From Oreocharis arfaki (taxonomy: Eukaryota > Chordata > Aves > Passeriformes > Paramythiidae): a stretch of DNA of 64,000 nucleotides. Positions within the stretch are counted from its first letter, which is position 1; each line of letters starts with the position of its first letter. The position numbers and the translations under genes are program-made. Positions 26,473 through 39,000 of this stretch are shown one piece after another. The notes beneath the pieces were generated by a model, which did not search any database, was not told the DNA's origin, and saw only the letters and a program-made list of their open reading frames with translations. The stretch is from the NCBI GenBank assembly GCA_013398015.1, contig VZRR01009907.1, positions 1 through 64,000 on the forward strand, given 5' to 3'.

Positions 26473-29400
26473 AGAGCTTGAGTGTTCTGAGCAGTGGTAG
26501 CTGCATGGGCCAGTGGCATCCCAGAACAGGCACCTGTGTGAGGAGCAGGTGGCTACAGAAACCTACTGGAAAGGTAGGAAACTGCCTGCTCAGAAAATAA
26601 GTTATTCACTCATAGCTTACCCAGGTGCAGCTGCCCTCACAGAGAGAAAACTACTTTGGTGGCTCATACCATGCCTCCTGACTATCATTCCTCCCTGTAC
26701 CTAGAGGGGGACACATCCCTAAAGTTATGTGGCAAAATCAGAATAGAAGACTGCAAGTCTTTCAGCCCCAGGGGTCTGCATGTATCTACATTTACTGTAT
26801 GGTTTAGAAGGTGCCTAGAACTAGGCTCCAACTGGTTGTGGCTCCAACTCAAGACCTCCGGTTCTTGAGACACCCTATCCAACCAGCTTAAGAATTCTCG
26901 TTCTACAGGAGTAAATTATACCCAGATTTGTTGTTCTCGAAAGGGAACTGGGAGGAATGGACTAAAAATAAGCCCATCTACCCTCCCACCCTCCCCCTGG
27001 CCACATTACTGTGTGGCTTGGCTCCCTGGCAGCTAAATACCAGCTTGCCTTGTGCCTCGGCTTGGAGGGGAAAATACATTCACTTGTATTGCCTCTTCTT
27101 TTTCCCCTCTTCACCCCATCCTTGATTATTTAATAAATGCATTTGAAGAAGTACCTGATTTTTTCCTATAAGCAAATTATTTTATTCCCCTAGCTGAATT
27201 TCACGTTAATTTGGTGGCAGCAGTTTGAACCAGTTATCCTTGTGCTTCCCATAAAACATGCATACATCTGTGACAATTTTTTCTTGGTGTTTGACATGAA
27301 TTTTACATGAGGGAAGATGAGGTTAAGAGCATTTGCCTTCATAATGATAGCTTGTATTTTTAAATTGCATAATATTTCTATTTTTAGATATAAATCACAA
27401 TTGTTTCCAGAATCCCTAAGGCCTGTACTTCATACTTCCACAGAAAATGTGCCTCATGCAAAACCTTCTTCTTTTCTTGTGGAAAAGGACACAGAGAACT
27501 AATGCACTGGGAAGAAAAGAAATGCTTGCAAAAATACCACAAACAAAATCACCCCCAGAGAAGGTTATAGTAAGAAAAAAATTCCCACTAGTAGCAACAG
27601 GGACTCTCAGTAATTCTATACTGGCAGTGAGATAGCTCACATCCATTTTAATACATGACTACTAACACTGGTTTAAAAAATGCATTTTTTTAGGCTGCAC
27701 TATTGTGAATTATAAGGCTGTAGCTTAGAATGGGACTTTATCATTCTTCGTCATTACTAAATTTAGCTTATTATCGTCAACGTTTAGAAAGAGATTTTCT
27801 TCACCTACAAACCTCTTCATACACATAACAATAAGTTTTTCTGTGCAATAACTAGGCAAACTGGCACAGGCACTAATATGCACACAGACAGCAGGCTCTG
27901 CTCGGGCTGCTCCTCATCCTCACAGCTTGTTTCCTCCTGCATGTGCCACCATAAAGTAGCTGGAATGCAAGCACAGAGGAACGGGATTTGACACCACATT
28001 CTTCCTTCTAGAATCAGATTTTGCACTTCAGATAAGTGGGAGTATGGAAGTGGCACAGGACCGTAGAGCAAAACAGATAGTTGGATGCAGAATTTGGGTT
28101 AATGTACCACAGGTTACTGCAGGAGGTTTTCAAAGCCTGCTTTTGCACTGACCTGTTTCTCAGACAATACCTTCAGCCCTGCTTTTGCTATATTTAGATG
28201 TAACTTCCCCTTTCATTGTTATATGGAATAAACCATTTATTCTCCAGAGAATCCAGAGAATATTTTAGGAAAAAAAAAAATTCAAAAATCTACAACTGTA
28301 CGTCAAAATCAAAGTAAGAACCACATATTTTGGACAGGTTGGTGGCATAGCACTGACATCTTTAGGGTTTCCTTGTGCAGATAACATAATGTATCAAATG
28401 CAGCTGGCTTACTTCATTTTGCATAATCAACTTTCAGTATTGATTACTTTAAATATGTTAGAGGCAGGTAGAGCATGTCATGTGTGGCCAAATACGCTTT
28501 TTAATTTTTATGTCTTTGAATCTATAGCCCACTGTCATTAAACAGCTTGAACTGCTTTCTACATACTTCAAATAATTGAATGGGAGTCCTCTGTGAAATG
28601 TCATCTACAGCAACAGCTCCAGAGTTGCTCCTGCTTGAGTGCTATGGACAAATCTGAGCACTTCTTTTAACACTTGGCTGCAGAGAAGTACAGTTTATTA
28701 GCCAGTTTTCAGGATTTGAGGTTCTCATGTGCGAAAAGCAGTATCTAGGAATACCCACAGGATCAGGGCTGGCCAAGCAATGCTACTTCCAAGACACAGT
28801 GGAGTGATGCTTCCAGTTGTTTTTGACACTATAGTGCAGAGAAGTAGACAAATGATCCACCTCGCTCCGTGTTCCTCCTAACAAAGTGATAATTGTCTAA
28901 GGTTTTTTCCCCCTTGCTTTCTAGTTTGAAGTATCATTGGCTAGGTTTTTCACTGCAAGGAAGCACAAGCCCTTTATTAGTAGACCAGTACTGGTCAAGA
29001 AACAACATGTTTTTTCTTGGAAACTGTTTCTGACTTGCTGTCTACTGGTAAGAGAGTTACATTTCAGGAACCCGAAAACAAAACATGTATACCTAGCGCT
29101 GAGACTGTCACAGTGACCCCTCATATGTTGTTATTGTCATAGACACATCTAACTTTATTCAAATAAAAACTATATTGAAATGCTGTTGAATTTTCCACCT
29201 CATTCCCTATTAAGCAGTATTACTGTTACTTCTGATAAACGAGCAAACTATCCTAGACCCCTCCACCACTCCTGCAATTGCAACAAGCCACTTCGATGCT
29301 GCTGTGGCACTTTCGAGGGAAAAAATCCCTTTGGAAATTCCAATTCGTAACTGACATTCATTGATAGAAAAATCTGCTATGGTTCCTATGCATTTGATAA

Positions 29401-31339
29401 TCCTATTTTATGGTGACATGTGTATCACTGGACTGATGCCTCTCTCAGCCTGAAGGTGACTCCTGCACCTTGGAACATACCAGGTCAGTTTCAGATTTAT
29501 TCTAGCCTAAGCAATACTGACAGAAAAGCTGCTTTTTCAGCTGCAGTGCTACAGGCTTGTATCCAATTAGGACCCACCACATCCCAGCTGTGGGATACTT
29601 TGGCACAGTTTTGACTAATTCTGGTTTGTTGCAGTCAACAGAAAGTTGTCTGCAAATAATTTTTGCATAGTACTTAAATAGTACATTCCATGATGCACTC
29701 ACATGTGTATATATGCACTTGAGGTTAGACATAGACAGGATCTTTTGTCACACAAACCCATTAAACTTCTTGTATAAACACTGGAAACATGCAAAGTAAA
29801 TACGCATGTAGGCCACATGCTTCATTGCAATGACAATTTACTGGGAAAAAATTAACTGGTGCTTGTAGAGAAATGGCACAAAACGCAATCAGAAAGGAGG
29901 CAAGGGACACAGGAAGCAGGAGGGCTGAAAGTGGAGCTTTGGTTTATGGCTAAACACATGTTTGGCTCTTTTTGCTTGGCTAAACATGAGAGCTTGCACG
30001 TCAAGCAATGTCTGAAAAAGAGGAGTGGAATTAAACCCAAAACTGCTCTGTGGTCTTACTTATTTCTTCAGGAGAAAAGAGAATTACGCAAGTTCCTTCT
30101 AAGACTGCATCAAAACCACCTGATATCTAAAGGCCAAAATCTTTTTATAACTGAAACAAGATTATTTCTGTCAGATTCATAAAATAAAATAATCATTTAT
30201 AAAATCTTCAATGAGTAGATTTATTCATATGATCCAACTCATTGTTTTATGTGTACGTAAGAAAGTAGAACTCAGGGCACAGGTATTTTTATTATGTGGA
30301 TGAATCAATTATCTGGATAAATAAAGCTCACACATTTGTCCTAACTAACAACTGACATTAAGAATTAGCAGCAGTTCTCTTCGGAACTCTATTTCAGTGA
30401 TTCCCTATTGGAATAATTTTTGCTTCTGCAATACACAGATATGTTGAAAATGGTACTTTTCCACATGTGGCCACAAGACTTGATCAAGAAATGTCAAATC
30501 ACATAATAATGGCACTTCTCAATGGCTCAGTTGTGAGCTACTGCAACGAGACCTAAGAAGTCTGGGACTAAGCTGCACTGAACTTTGATTTTTGGCTTTA
30601 ACAGCTTTTCTTGGTGCTCTCGCAATTTGAATATGCTTCTTAAAAGCTTTCGAGCAAAGTAGGGTTTCAACAGATTGTCTTATCAACATTAAAAAAATGT
30701 TGAGACATTGCTATACATGACAGAAAATGACAAAAGTACCCACAAATACATTTTGTAGCAACTAATTTCCTCTGCAATATATTTGGCCATTTTGACAGCA
30801 AACATGACTTGAGCTTCATTTAAAAGTTTTAACTTTCATAAGAATCTATGATTTTCCAGAAGCAGCCTTGGGAAACAAACAAAAAAACCCCAACCCCACC
30901 AGTAAACTTGGAAGGGTAAAGCAACAGGATAAAAAAGTACTAACGAGATAAAGATGAGTAACTGCCAAATTGAATGTAAGTCCCTTTAAACACAGCCAGC
31001 AACTACAGATTTGACTTCAATGAAGAGGTGGAACACAGGACTTCTGGTTCTCCAGGGAAACATGGAAGGCATCTCAACCATCTTCCCACAGCTCACACAT
31101 TTCAGCATTTGGCACAACAAAGGGATTTACACACAGAAAGTCTCCCTGGTCCTACTTATTTACTCATTGTGCTACTCAGAACAGAGGAAGACCTGCAGTG
31201 TCAAGTCACAGACCTTGATGCATCCAACCCAAACACTTATCATTAGTTTCCTTGAGGCAGCACACAAAAATATTTTTTAGAATACACAAGTCCTTAAGAG
31301 TTCCTCTGCTATTGGATAAAATAACTAAGACAAATATTA

Positions 31340-32701
31340 AATGAAGAAAATTAGCTTTATTTATGTAAATTAGAAAAAAGAATTGTTAGAACTTTGGTCA
31401 AATTGTTAATTCTGTACAATTTACAATTATATTTATGTACAAAACTTCTAATAAAATACAGTACATCACACTCTTCCTGAGTCACAGTGTGTTTCTCAGT
31501 TCTGTAAATATTTGTTTCTTCTTCCTTTTAGAGCAATTAGATTCAAGAAGGAAGTAGTATCCTCAGTTTGACAGTGTTTGGTTTAGGTAATACTCATATT
31601 AAGAAAGAAGTCAATGCATTGTACTTAGAAAATACTTTATAGCCATTGCAGTTTCGATAGTTATTTTTCTATATTAAAATATTCTCCTTGATAAAAATGT
31701 TAATTACATACTTCTTATTATGAATTTGTTGCTCTTTATTTATAGACACAAGACAAGGTGACTTCAAACGCATCCATCTCTCATTGCAGAGATACAGAAA
31801 TTAAGTTACATGTATATATCAGCGATCATTCAGAGATCAGGGAACATCCATCCAGATAAGCAGAGGTCTGAATTGAGGCACAGTACATTAAAATTGCTGT
31901 CCTATCCTGGACAGGATATGTGAGCTCCAATTGCCTGGCTCCCCTAACACAACCCTATCAAAGTACCCATCCTGAAAAGTGAGACTGTGTCAAGCAGCAA
32001 GGCACCAAGCCTGTCAATCCTTACATATGCATGGCAGTCCCGCTCTGGAAAGAACCACAGAGTCCCCAGAGAGGCATTGTAGAGCTGTATTTCACAGCAT
32101 TTGTTACATCTTGGCCAGCTCAAGATGTTATTAGGATTAAAGCTATCCATATTACCTTTACTGAGCTGAATTTTCTGAGATCAAGAATAAACTATTATAA
32201 GGCTTATAAGGATATTTAATCTGTTTAATGAATGATGCAGTGTGTTAAATTAGTAATTAGCATAGATTACAACCTGTAAGTAAATTTATGTCCCTGTTAA
32301 ATCCAAAAACAAATTACAGTAACTCATTTTTTTAATCAATATTTGTCAAAAAAGTTAACTTTACTTAATGGCTAAGTGTGGGATGCTCCTAAATAAATTT
32401 ATGGTAAAGTTCACTATATTCTTTTTAATATAGGCATGTGCATGTCTGATATTTTAGTCCAAAATAATAAAAAAAATACAGATTTGATGACCTCTGATTT
32501 ATTCATAGTGTTTAGAGATATTTAAAAAGTCTTACACTTAGAGAAAGTTATCTAGAGACTTGCTTTCCCAAAAACTTTCTGTAATACTTCGGCACAAACT
32601 GAAACACATGAGATCAACTCATGACAATCCTTTGTGATTAGAAGTTAAAAGGGACTTTTTTGCTGTCGATATCGAAATGCGTAAAACGACAATATGGGGC
32701 T
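31340..32701 (-). other. HEATR5A: HEATR5A 3' UTR and downstream flank
   Basis: This is sequence downstream of the HEATR5A stop codon. On the minus strand, AATAAA signals occur at 32,498-32,503 (about 200 bases after the stop), 31,735-31,740 and 31,356-31,361. Any of them could set the 3' end, and alternative polyadenylation is plausible. The left limit is set arbitrarily just beyond the most distal signal. The stretch is AT-rich and non-coding. Confidence 0.5.
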
Positions 32702-33003
32702 TTAAAGAAAATTGGTCTTTAGCTGAATGGTTGAACTTTTCCCAGGATTTTTTTCATGTTTAGTAGTCTTCACTTTGATGCTTTCTTGATTGCCTTTAAC
32801 AGCTGACTCAAGCCTGGCTTTCATAGTTGGAGAGGAGGCCATTAGTTTTTTAAAAACTGATGAGTACTGTGGACCAATTTGCATCAGAGTCTGCAAAGCA
32901 AACTCATGTAGATTTTTTGCTGAGATTGTAGCAGAAACGAGTGCATTTTCATCCAAAAGAAAGGAAATGAGGACAGGAAGAAAGCAGGCCACCAAGTGAG
33001 CAC
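32702..33003 (-). CDS. HEATR5A: HEATR5A exon w23 (terminal coding exon with stop)
   Basis: 302 bases, phase 1 in. Encodes AHLVACFLPVLISFLLDENA, then LHEFALQTLMQIGPQYSSVF and KKLMASSPTMKARLESAVKG. It ends in a basic, Ser/Thr-rich tail STIQLKTNFL followed by TAA. The TIxLKT(N/S)F tail is characteristic of HEATR5 proteins; the Leu at the end differs from HEATR5B. Confidence 0.96.
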
Positions 33004-36000
33004 CTATAAACATTGAAAACAGAATTTAAATACACAGTTTTTAAAAATAGCATCAAATTCTAAATGGAAATATTTCTCCAAGTTAACATCTAATTCAAAC
33101 TAAAGCTGCAAATGCTAGCTGAACGGTAGGGTAAAAAACCCCAACATTCCTGTGAGCAATTTTGTTAGCAATTAGTGTTCAGGACTGAATTCCTAGTGAT
33201 CATTTTGGTTTTAGTTTGTTATTTATGGCAACTTTGAGCATCTTTAATGCTTCGGGTACAAGAAATGGAAGTAACTTACGGTGCTGTTCCTCAGCAGCGG
33301 CTGTCAGAGCTGTAACCACCTTTATTCCCTCCTGAATGACCTGAAGTTCAGCAGCATTTTCAGGTTTTGCTTTTTCTGTTTCCTGCAGTTTCCCCACAAT
33401 GGATGGTGCTAAAGAATGGATATAAGGGTATGACACAGTTTTGTTTGGATGCTGAAAGATGGAGTGCAGCAGCTGGTAGCACTTACACTGTACCTAAAGG
33501 GAAAACGAAATTTGCAGTTACAAAGCGTTATACTTAAAAATACATCTCTGAGTGTTCTAAATCTAACAGCTTGTCGGATAAAAATTTTGGGAGGGGGAAA
33601 ATGTGCCTCACAGCTTGAAAATTCATCAGGTTGTAGGCTGCTCATGTAAAATACCTTACAGGAGCATCATAACTTGTAATCAATTATTAATAGAAACCAG
33701 ATCACGCTTTCTGTTTCTTTCCATCAAGTCTTATATCTTCCGACATTTTTGAGTTAAGGAAAAAGAACTACTTTTGTTTGAAGTTTAGTATTATTTTGAA
33801 AATACTCTCTTCTTAGCAAAGGTGCAATAATACTGAAAAAGTGTACTTAAAATATAAGCCATATCCCTGTCAAACTGTAGGCACAATTTTAAAATGCCTT
33901 AAATGGTGCAGTAGCTTGCATCTCATTGGAAGTCAATAGGACTGAAACTGCCAAGTTCCTACAAAATTTCTGAACGGCTCTGATGCCTAAATACTTGGAT
34001 AAAAGTTGCAAATGAATGCTAACATTTCCTTGCAGTCATACTTGGCATTTCCAGTTTCCTAACAGTGAAAATCAAAGTTTACAATAATAGGAATGTACTG
34101 ATACATAAAAAAAGAATTGTCTTACAGTTATTTCTCAAGTAAATTAAACTTGGTTAATTTTTTTATTACTACACAAGTAGATATAGAGGAGATGCAAGAA
34201 AAGCAGTTTACAGTGAATTCTAACAAATATGAAATCAAATGCAGGTTATTTTCAGAACTGAGCTTTGAAAGTGAGGTAGTCCCAACACCTAAAAAAGCCA
34301 TTTGTAGAAATACCTTTTTTCCCTCATACATTACTTTTTTACGTGAAGGACAGTAACATATGAACTGTGGCACTATAATAACATGGCACTATAAATAATT
34401 AATAATGACTATAATCTAATGCCACTACATGAAAATATTTAAGCTAGGTCAGAACAAAGCACTAATCTAGTTCAGCAAGCTGCACCCAGCAGTGGCCAGG
34501 AGCTGATGCTTAATGGGACAGTAACAGTTTTGTAGTGGTACTTGCTCCAGCTCCCAAAGACCCACAGTTGAGGGATTTCCTGTGCAAAAGACAGATTCTG
34601 TGTGTTGAATATAAAATGAACAAATAAAATTTGACAGGTGCCTGAAACACTACACAACTGTATCGTGTACTTAGCAATGTATAAAGCACTGGGTCTGATG
34701 CAATTAAAAAAAAAAAATAACAGGAGTACAGAACTGCACAAAGAACAACGATTAAATGCACTGCTGGACATGTTCTTGCTCACTTGTTCAAACTGTATTT
34801 TAAAATACGACAGATATAGTCAGGAGAGAATTAACTTCTGTCAACATACAGGACTGGCAAAACAACTGAAGCCAACATTCATTCAGTGTGTAGGGATATT
34901 CTCATAACTTCGCCAGTACTTACAAAAGGATCTTTTGAATCAAGTGTTATTTTGAACTTCTCAATACAACGCTTCTGAAGGCACTCTACAGTGGTAACTT
35001 CTGGGCTGGTAGACATAACAAACACTGTAACAGCAGTGAGAAGGCTGACTTCATCGAGCTCATGGAGAAGGCCATCTACTATCAACAAAGTAAGAAGATT
35101 GTTAGATTTACATTAAAAATTCTATGAGTTTAAGTGGCACAAAGAGGTGGAATAGAAATATCAATGTCTACATTTCTTTAAGAACCTCTGTTTGCAAATA
35201 CACAACATACTCTGATACAGTGATATGGACTTTTACTGCAATAAAAGCCAAGGCCAAAACAGGAATTCAGGGATGATCATATACATATTTAGAAATTACA
35301 GCATATAATACTCCTATTCTATTGTTTCTTTGTATAAAGTACAACAAATATCTTTGAAGAGCTGGTATGACATATTAGAGTACAATCATTTTGAGAATAA
35401 TATAAAACTTGCATTTAGATTATATTCTTTTGTTGTAATGTAAACAGCATTGTAAAGAAAAGTTCCAACAACAAATTACATCTTAAGAGATTAAATGTAA
35501 GGAACAATAAAAATACTACAAACTCAGGAAGTTGAAGCAGAAGCACACAGTAAACTGTTTCAGAACAAAAAATCCTTTTCTTGCACTGCTGTTTTGACAC
35601 CCTTTGCTTCACTACAGACACGAACTCTTTATGGAGAACCTGCACTCAGTGTACAGCTGTCTTTTATGCTCAGCTGTACGCTGAAGCCATAGCTCCTGCT
35701 TATGCCTTTGCACCATGGAACTACACTGGCACTACACAACACTGAGGTAAGCCTGCAAACCCACTGTTCTGGCTTCAGCTGGGGTAGAGCTAATTTCCTC
35801 TCAGTAGCTGTTGCAGCGCTGTGGTTTGGATTCAGAAGGAGAATGGTGCTGATAACACACTGATGTTTTCGTTTTTGCTAAGCTGTGTTTATCCTAAGTC
35901 AAGGACTTTTTCCTTTGTCTCATGCTCTGCCAGTGAGAAGATAAGCAAATGAAACTAGGAGGGGGCATAGCTGGGATGGGTGACCTGAACTGAATGAAGG

Positions 36001-39000
36001 GATAATCCACACCATAGAACATCACGCCCAGTACAGAAACAGGGGGGGTTACCTGGAAGGGTGGATGACCTGGGTTTGGGAAAGGGGGTCTGGCATTGGT
36101 CAGAGAGTGATGAGCAACTGCACAGTACATCACTTGTTTTTCCCTTTTCGTCATCATTATCATTTACCATTACTACTTTATTTTACTTTAGTTTCAATTA
36201 CGAAACTGTTCTCAGCACACAAGTTTTACTTTGATCCTCCTCNAGCAAATGAAACTAGGAGGGGGCATAGCTGGGATGGGTGACCTGAACTGAATGAAGG
36301 GATAATCCACACCATAGAACATCACGCCCAGTACAGAAACAGGGGGGGTTACCTGGAAGGGTGGATGACCTGGGTTTGGGAAAGGGGGTCTGGCATTGGT
36401 CAGAGAGTGATGAGCAACTGCACAGTACATCACTTGTTTTTCCCTTTTCGTCATCATTATCATTTACCATTACTACTTTATTTTACTTTAGTTTCAATTA
36501 CGAAACTGTTCTCAGCACACAAGTTTTACTTTGATCCTCCTCCCCATTCCACTAGGGTGGGGGGAAGAGGGAGTGGAGGTTGAGTGAGTGGCTGCGTGGT
36601 GCTTAATTTCCAGCTGGGCTTAAATCATGACACCCACGTTTATACTTCTATAGATGATGACTTCTCATATGGACTGTAGGGACAAGATCACACTGTAGTT
36701 TCAACAGTACTTGGTAACCAGCTAGTTCTCCTGTGACTAAGAGAGTAGTCTTTTTTTAGATGTACACTAATTCAATTTATAAAAAACCAAACAACATTTC
36801 ACACAAACATTTTTCACTTTGTTTCTAAACTCATAATTTGTGCTTACCTTGGTCCCAACAGTCAAGCACTGTGACTAAAGCACTACGAAGAAGATCAGTC
36901 CAAGCATTCTGACTCTTCTCTGCTCGAGCCATTGGAGAAGACAAGAGTCCTTTAAGAGCTTGTAGAGATGCAGCAACTGTCAGAGGCAACTGGCCATCTT
37001 GCAATTTCACAGCAGTTTCTTTAAGTACTCCAATAATTAGGTACAATATAGTAGGAAGAACTGAAACACTTCCTGTAAAACAATGCACTAATTTAACAGA
37101 AATTTTTAAAAAACCAGGTACTTTCTACATTAAAAAAAAATTGAGGCAGTTTTCTTGGATTTTCTTTTTTATTTATAACTTATCATTTTTAAGCATATCT
37201 ATGAATAGCGGCACTGGTAATTTGGAGAAAAGATCTGAAATATCATGTGGCCTGCTATAGCAAACAGGGAGTCAGACTGCTTAAGTGAACTTAAACCTTT
37301 TCCCCTTTAAAATTAAGCATTGTAAGATGATTTCCTTGCATGAAATGCATATATGGATTCCTTGATGATTTTACTACGAGAACTGTGGAATTATGTCATA
37401 TTCAGAGAAAAGCAAGAACAGAAAGACCAGAACCACTAAGGAGGTGGTTCTCATGCAAGAGAAGCCATGGAAGTCTACGAAGTGTAGTAGTGTATACAGT
37501 ATATACTAGTATGTATACTGATACATAGTATATTCTTTGTAGATACTACTACATAGAAAGAAGAGTAGAAAACAAAGTATAAGCATCTAAGTATATTTTG
37601 CACGCGAAGACAACACAGTGAAGGAAATTACTGGGGGTAATTTCAAAACTAGCAAGAGGAAACTGTTACAACATGATGTATGGTTAGCTAAAGACGCCAC
37701 TGCTCCAGGAAATCATGGAAGTCAAGAATTTAGTAAGACTAATAAGGACTTCAGAATAAATATATGTGTAAAAAACCCTAGAGTTAAAATAGAAGCCTCT
37801 AAAAAATAGCTTGGAAAAGAGAAGACCTTGGAAAGCAGAGAAGCAGATTGTTCCATAGGCTACTGAAGAGATTTTCATGTCTGAGAATCTGATAGTAGAC
37901 CAGTCATAATGAGAGACCACTAAAAAATATTTTAAAATTCACAGGAATAATGTGGCATAGCAGTTTCACTTATTTTTATGTCTTGGAATCTAACAATAAT
38001 ACAGAATTCTGCATCTATTGGAGGCAATTTAGAAACCTGCCTGCTTACCATGCCTGCAACCATGTGTTGCTCCTGTCCTAAGTTATGACTCAGCAAAGCA
38101 GAGAGTTAAGCATATGGCGTAATATGCTTATCACTTTACCTAATCAGCAAAATGCTTATGCTTTTAAGATAAATGAATACACTGATGTTCATGAGAGGCC
38201 TGTTGAATAATGAGGGTCTCCGACCTATGCACAAGTATTTTTTGAAGCTGAGGACATGTATTTTTGAATAGCCAAGTCTTTGAAAATTTATTGTTGGAAT
38301 TCAGCAGGAAATGTAGGTCATGAACATCATTTAATAGCAAATTTTTTTATGCACACATATCACGACAGGTGCCTGAATTAAGAGATACGGCAGTCACAGG
38401 ACTGTAACTTCAGTTACCTGCTAAAGGGGAAAAAATTATGCAATTCCACAGAGGAATTCCCATCTCTCTGATTATGTGACCTGACTCTTGGAGCTGCTTC
38501 CCTATTCAACTGACTGTATAAGAAAGCTTAAGATCCTCTTTTTAGTCACCTGAACTAAATGCTTAACTTCTCTAGCATAAACATTCTCTGTGTTCTGATC
38601 CTGCAAGCTGTTTGTTTGTGGAATAACATGGATAGCTAAAGACAGAAACAACTATAGTGAGAAAAAAATCACAGATTATTTTGATACACAAGATAGTTGT
38701 CCTCAGATCTAAGTGGTGCTGTTTATGTCCTTTCACTTCGAACTGATAAATTAACGGGCTGCAGATGGAAATGAGAAAGCAAATCATCACCTTACAAGGA
38801 TTGCAAGGGCTGCCACCTATTCCATTTGGAGTATCATAATCCCCATAGAAGAATCACTTAACAGAAAACAAATTTTAAAAAAAAAGAAGAAATTTTCAGG
38901 GATGGTAAATGCCAAAAATTTGCATAAGGTGTAACAAAAATACTTCAGGTGGGAACAGAGGAGTAGGGCAGAAACGGTTTATACGTGTGGCGGTAACAGT

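Larger units (their letters stand above)
13490..31340. other. Intergenic spacer between HECTD1 and HEATR5A
   Basis: About 18 kb separates the HECTD1 promoter from the end of HEATR5A. No splice-bounded conserved coding exon was recognised on either strand. All open frames are short and have no recognisable family. Contents that can be supported are a MIR-like remnant (15,738-15,815), a TA run (15,112-15,126), a (GT)n run near 24,918, an (AC)12 repeat (26,449-26,472), and two GC-richer segments with clustered motifs (17,200-17,600 and 24,100-24,660). The spacer is otherwise unremarkable AT-rich DNA. Confidence 0.75.

Noticed and set aside
13490..31340. Possible additional gene between HECTD1 and HEATR5A.
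   Set aside because: No conserved exon with splice sites was found on either strand. In mammals, too, no protein-coding gene is expected between these two.
35894..36583. Repeated open frames (for example 89 and 72 codons) on both strands.
   Set aside because: They lie inside the solo LTR and occur twice only because of the false 300-base duplication.
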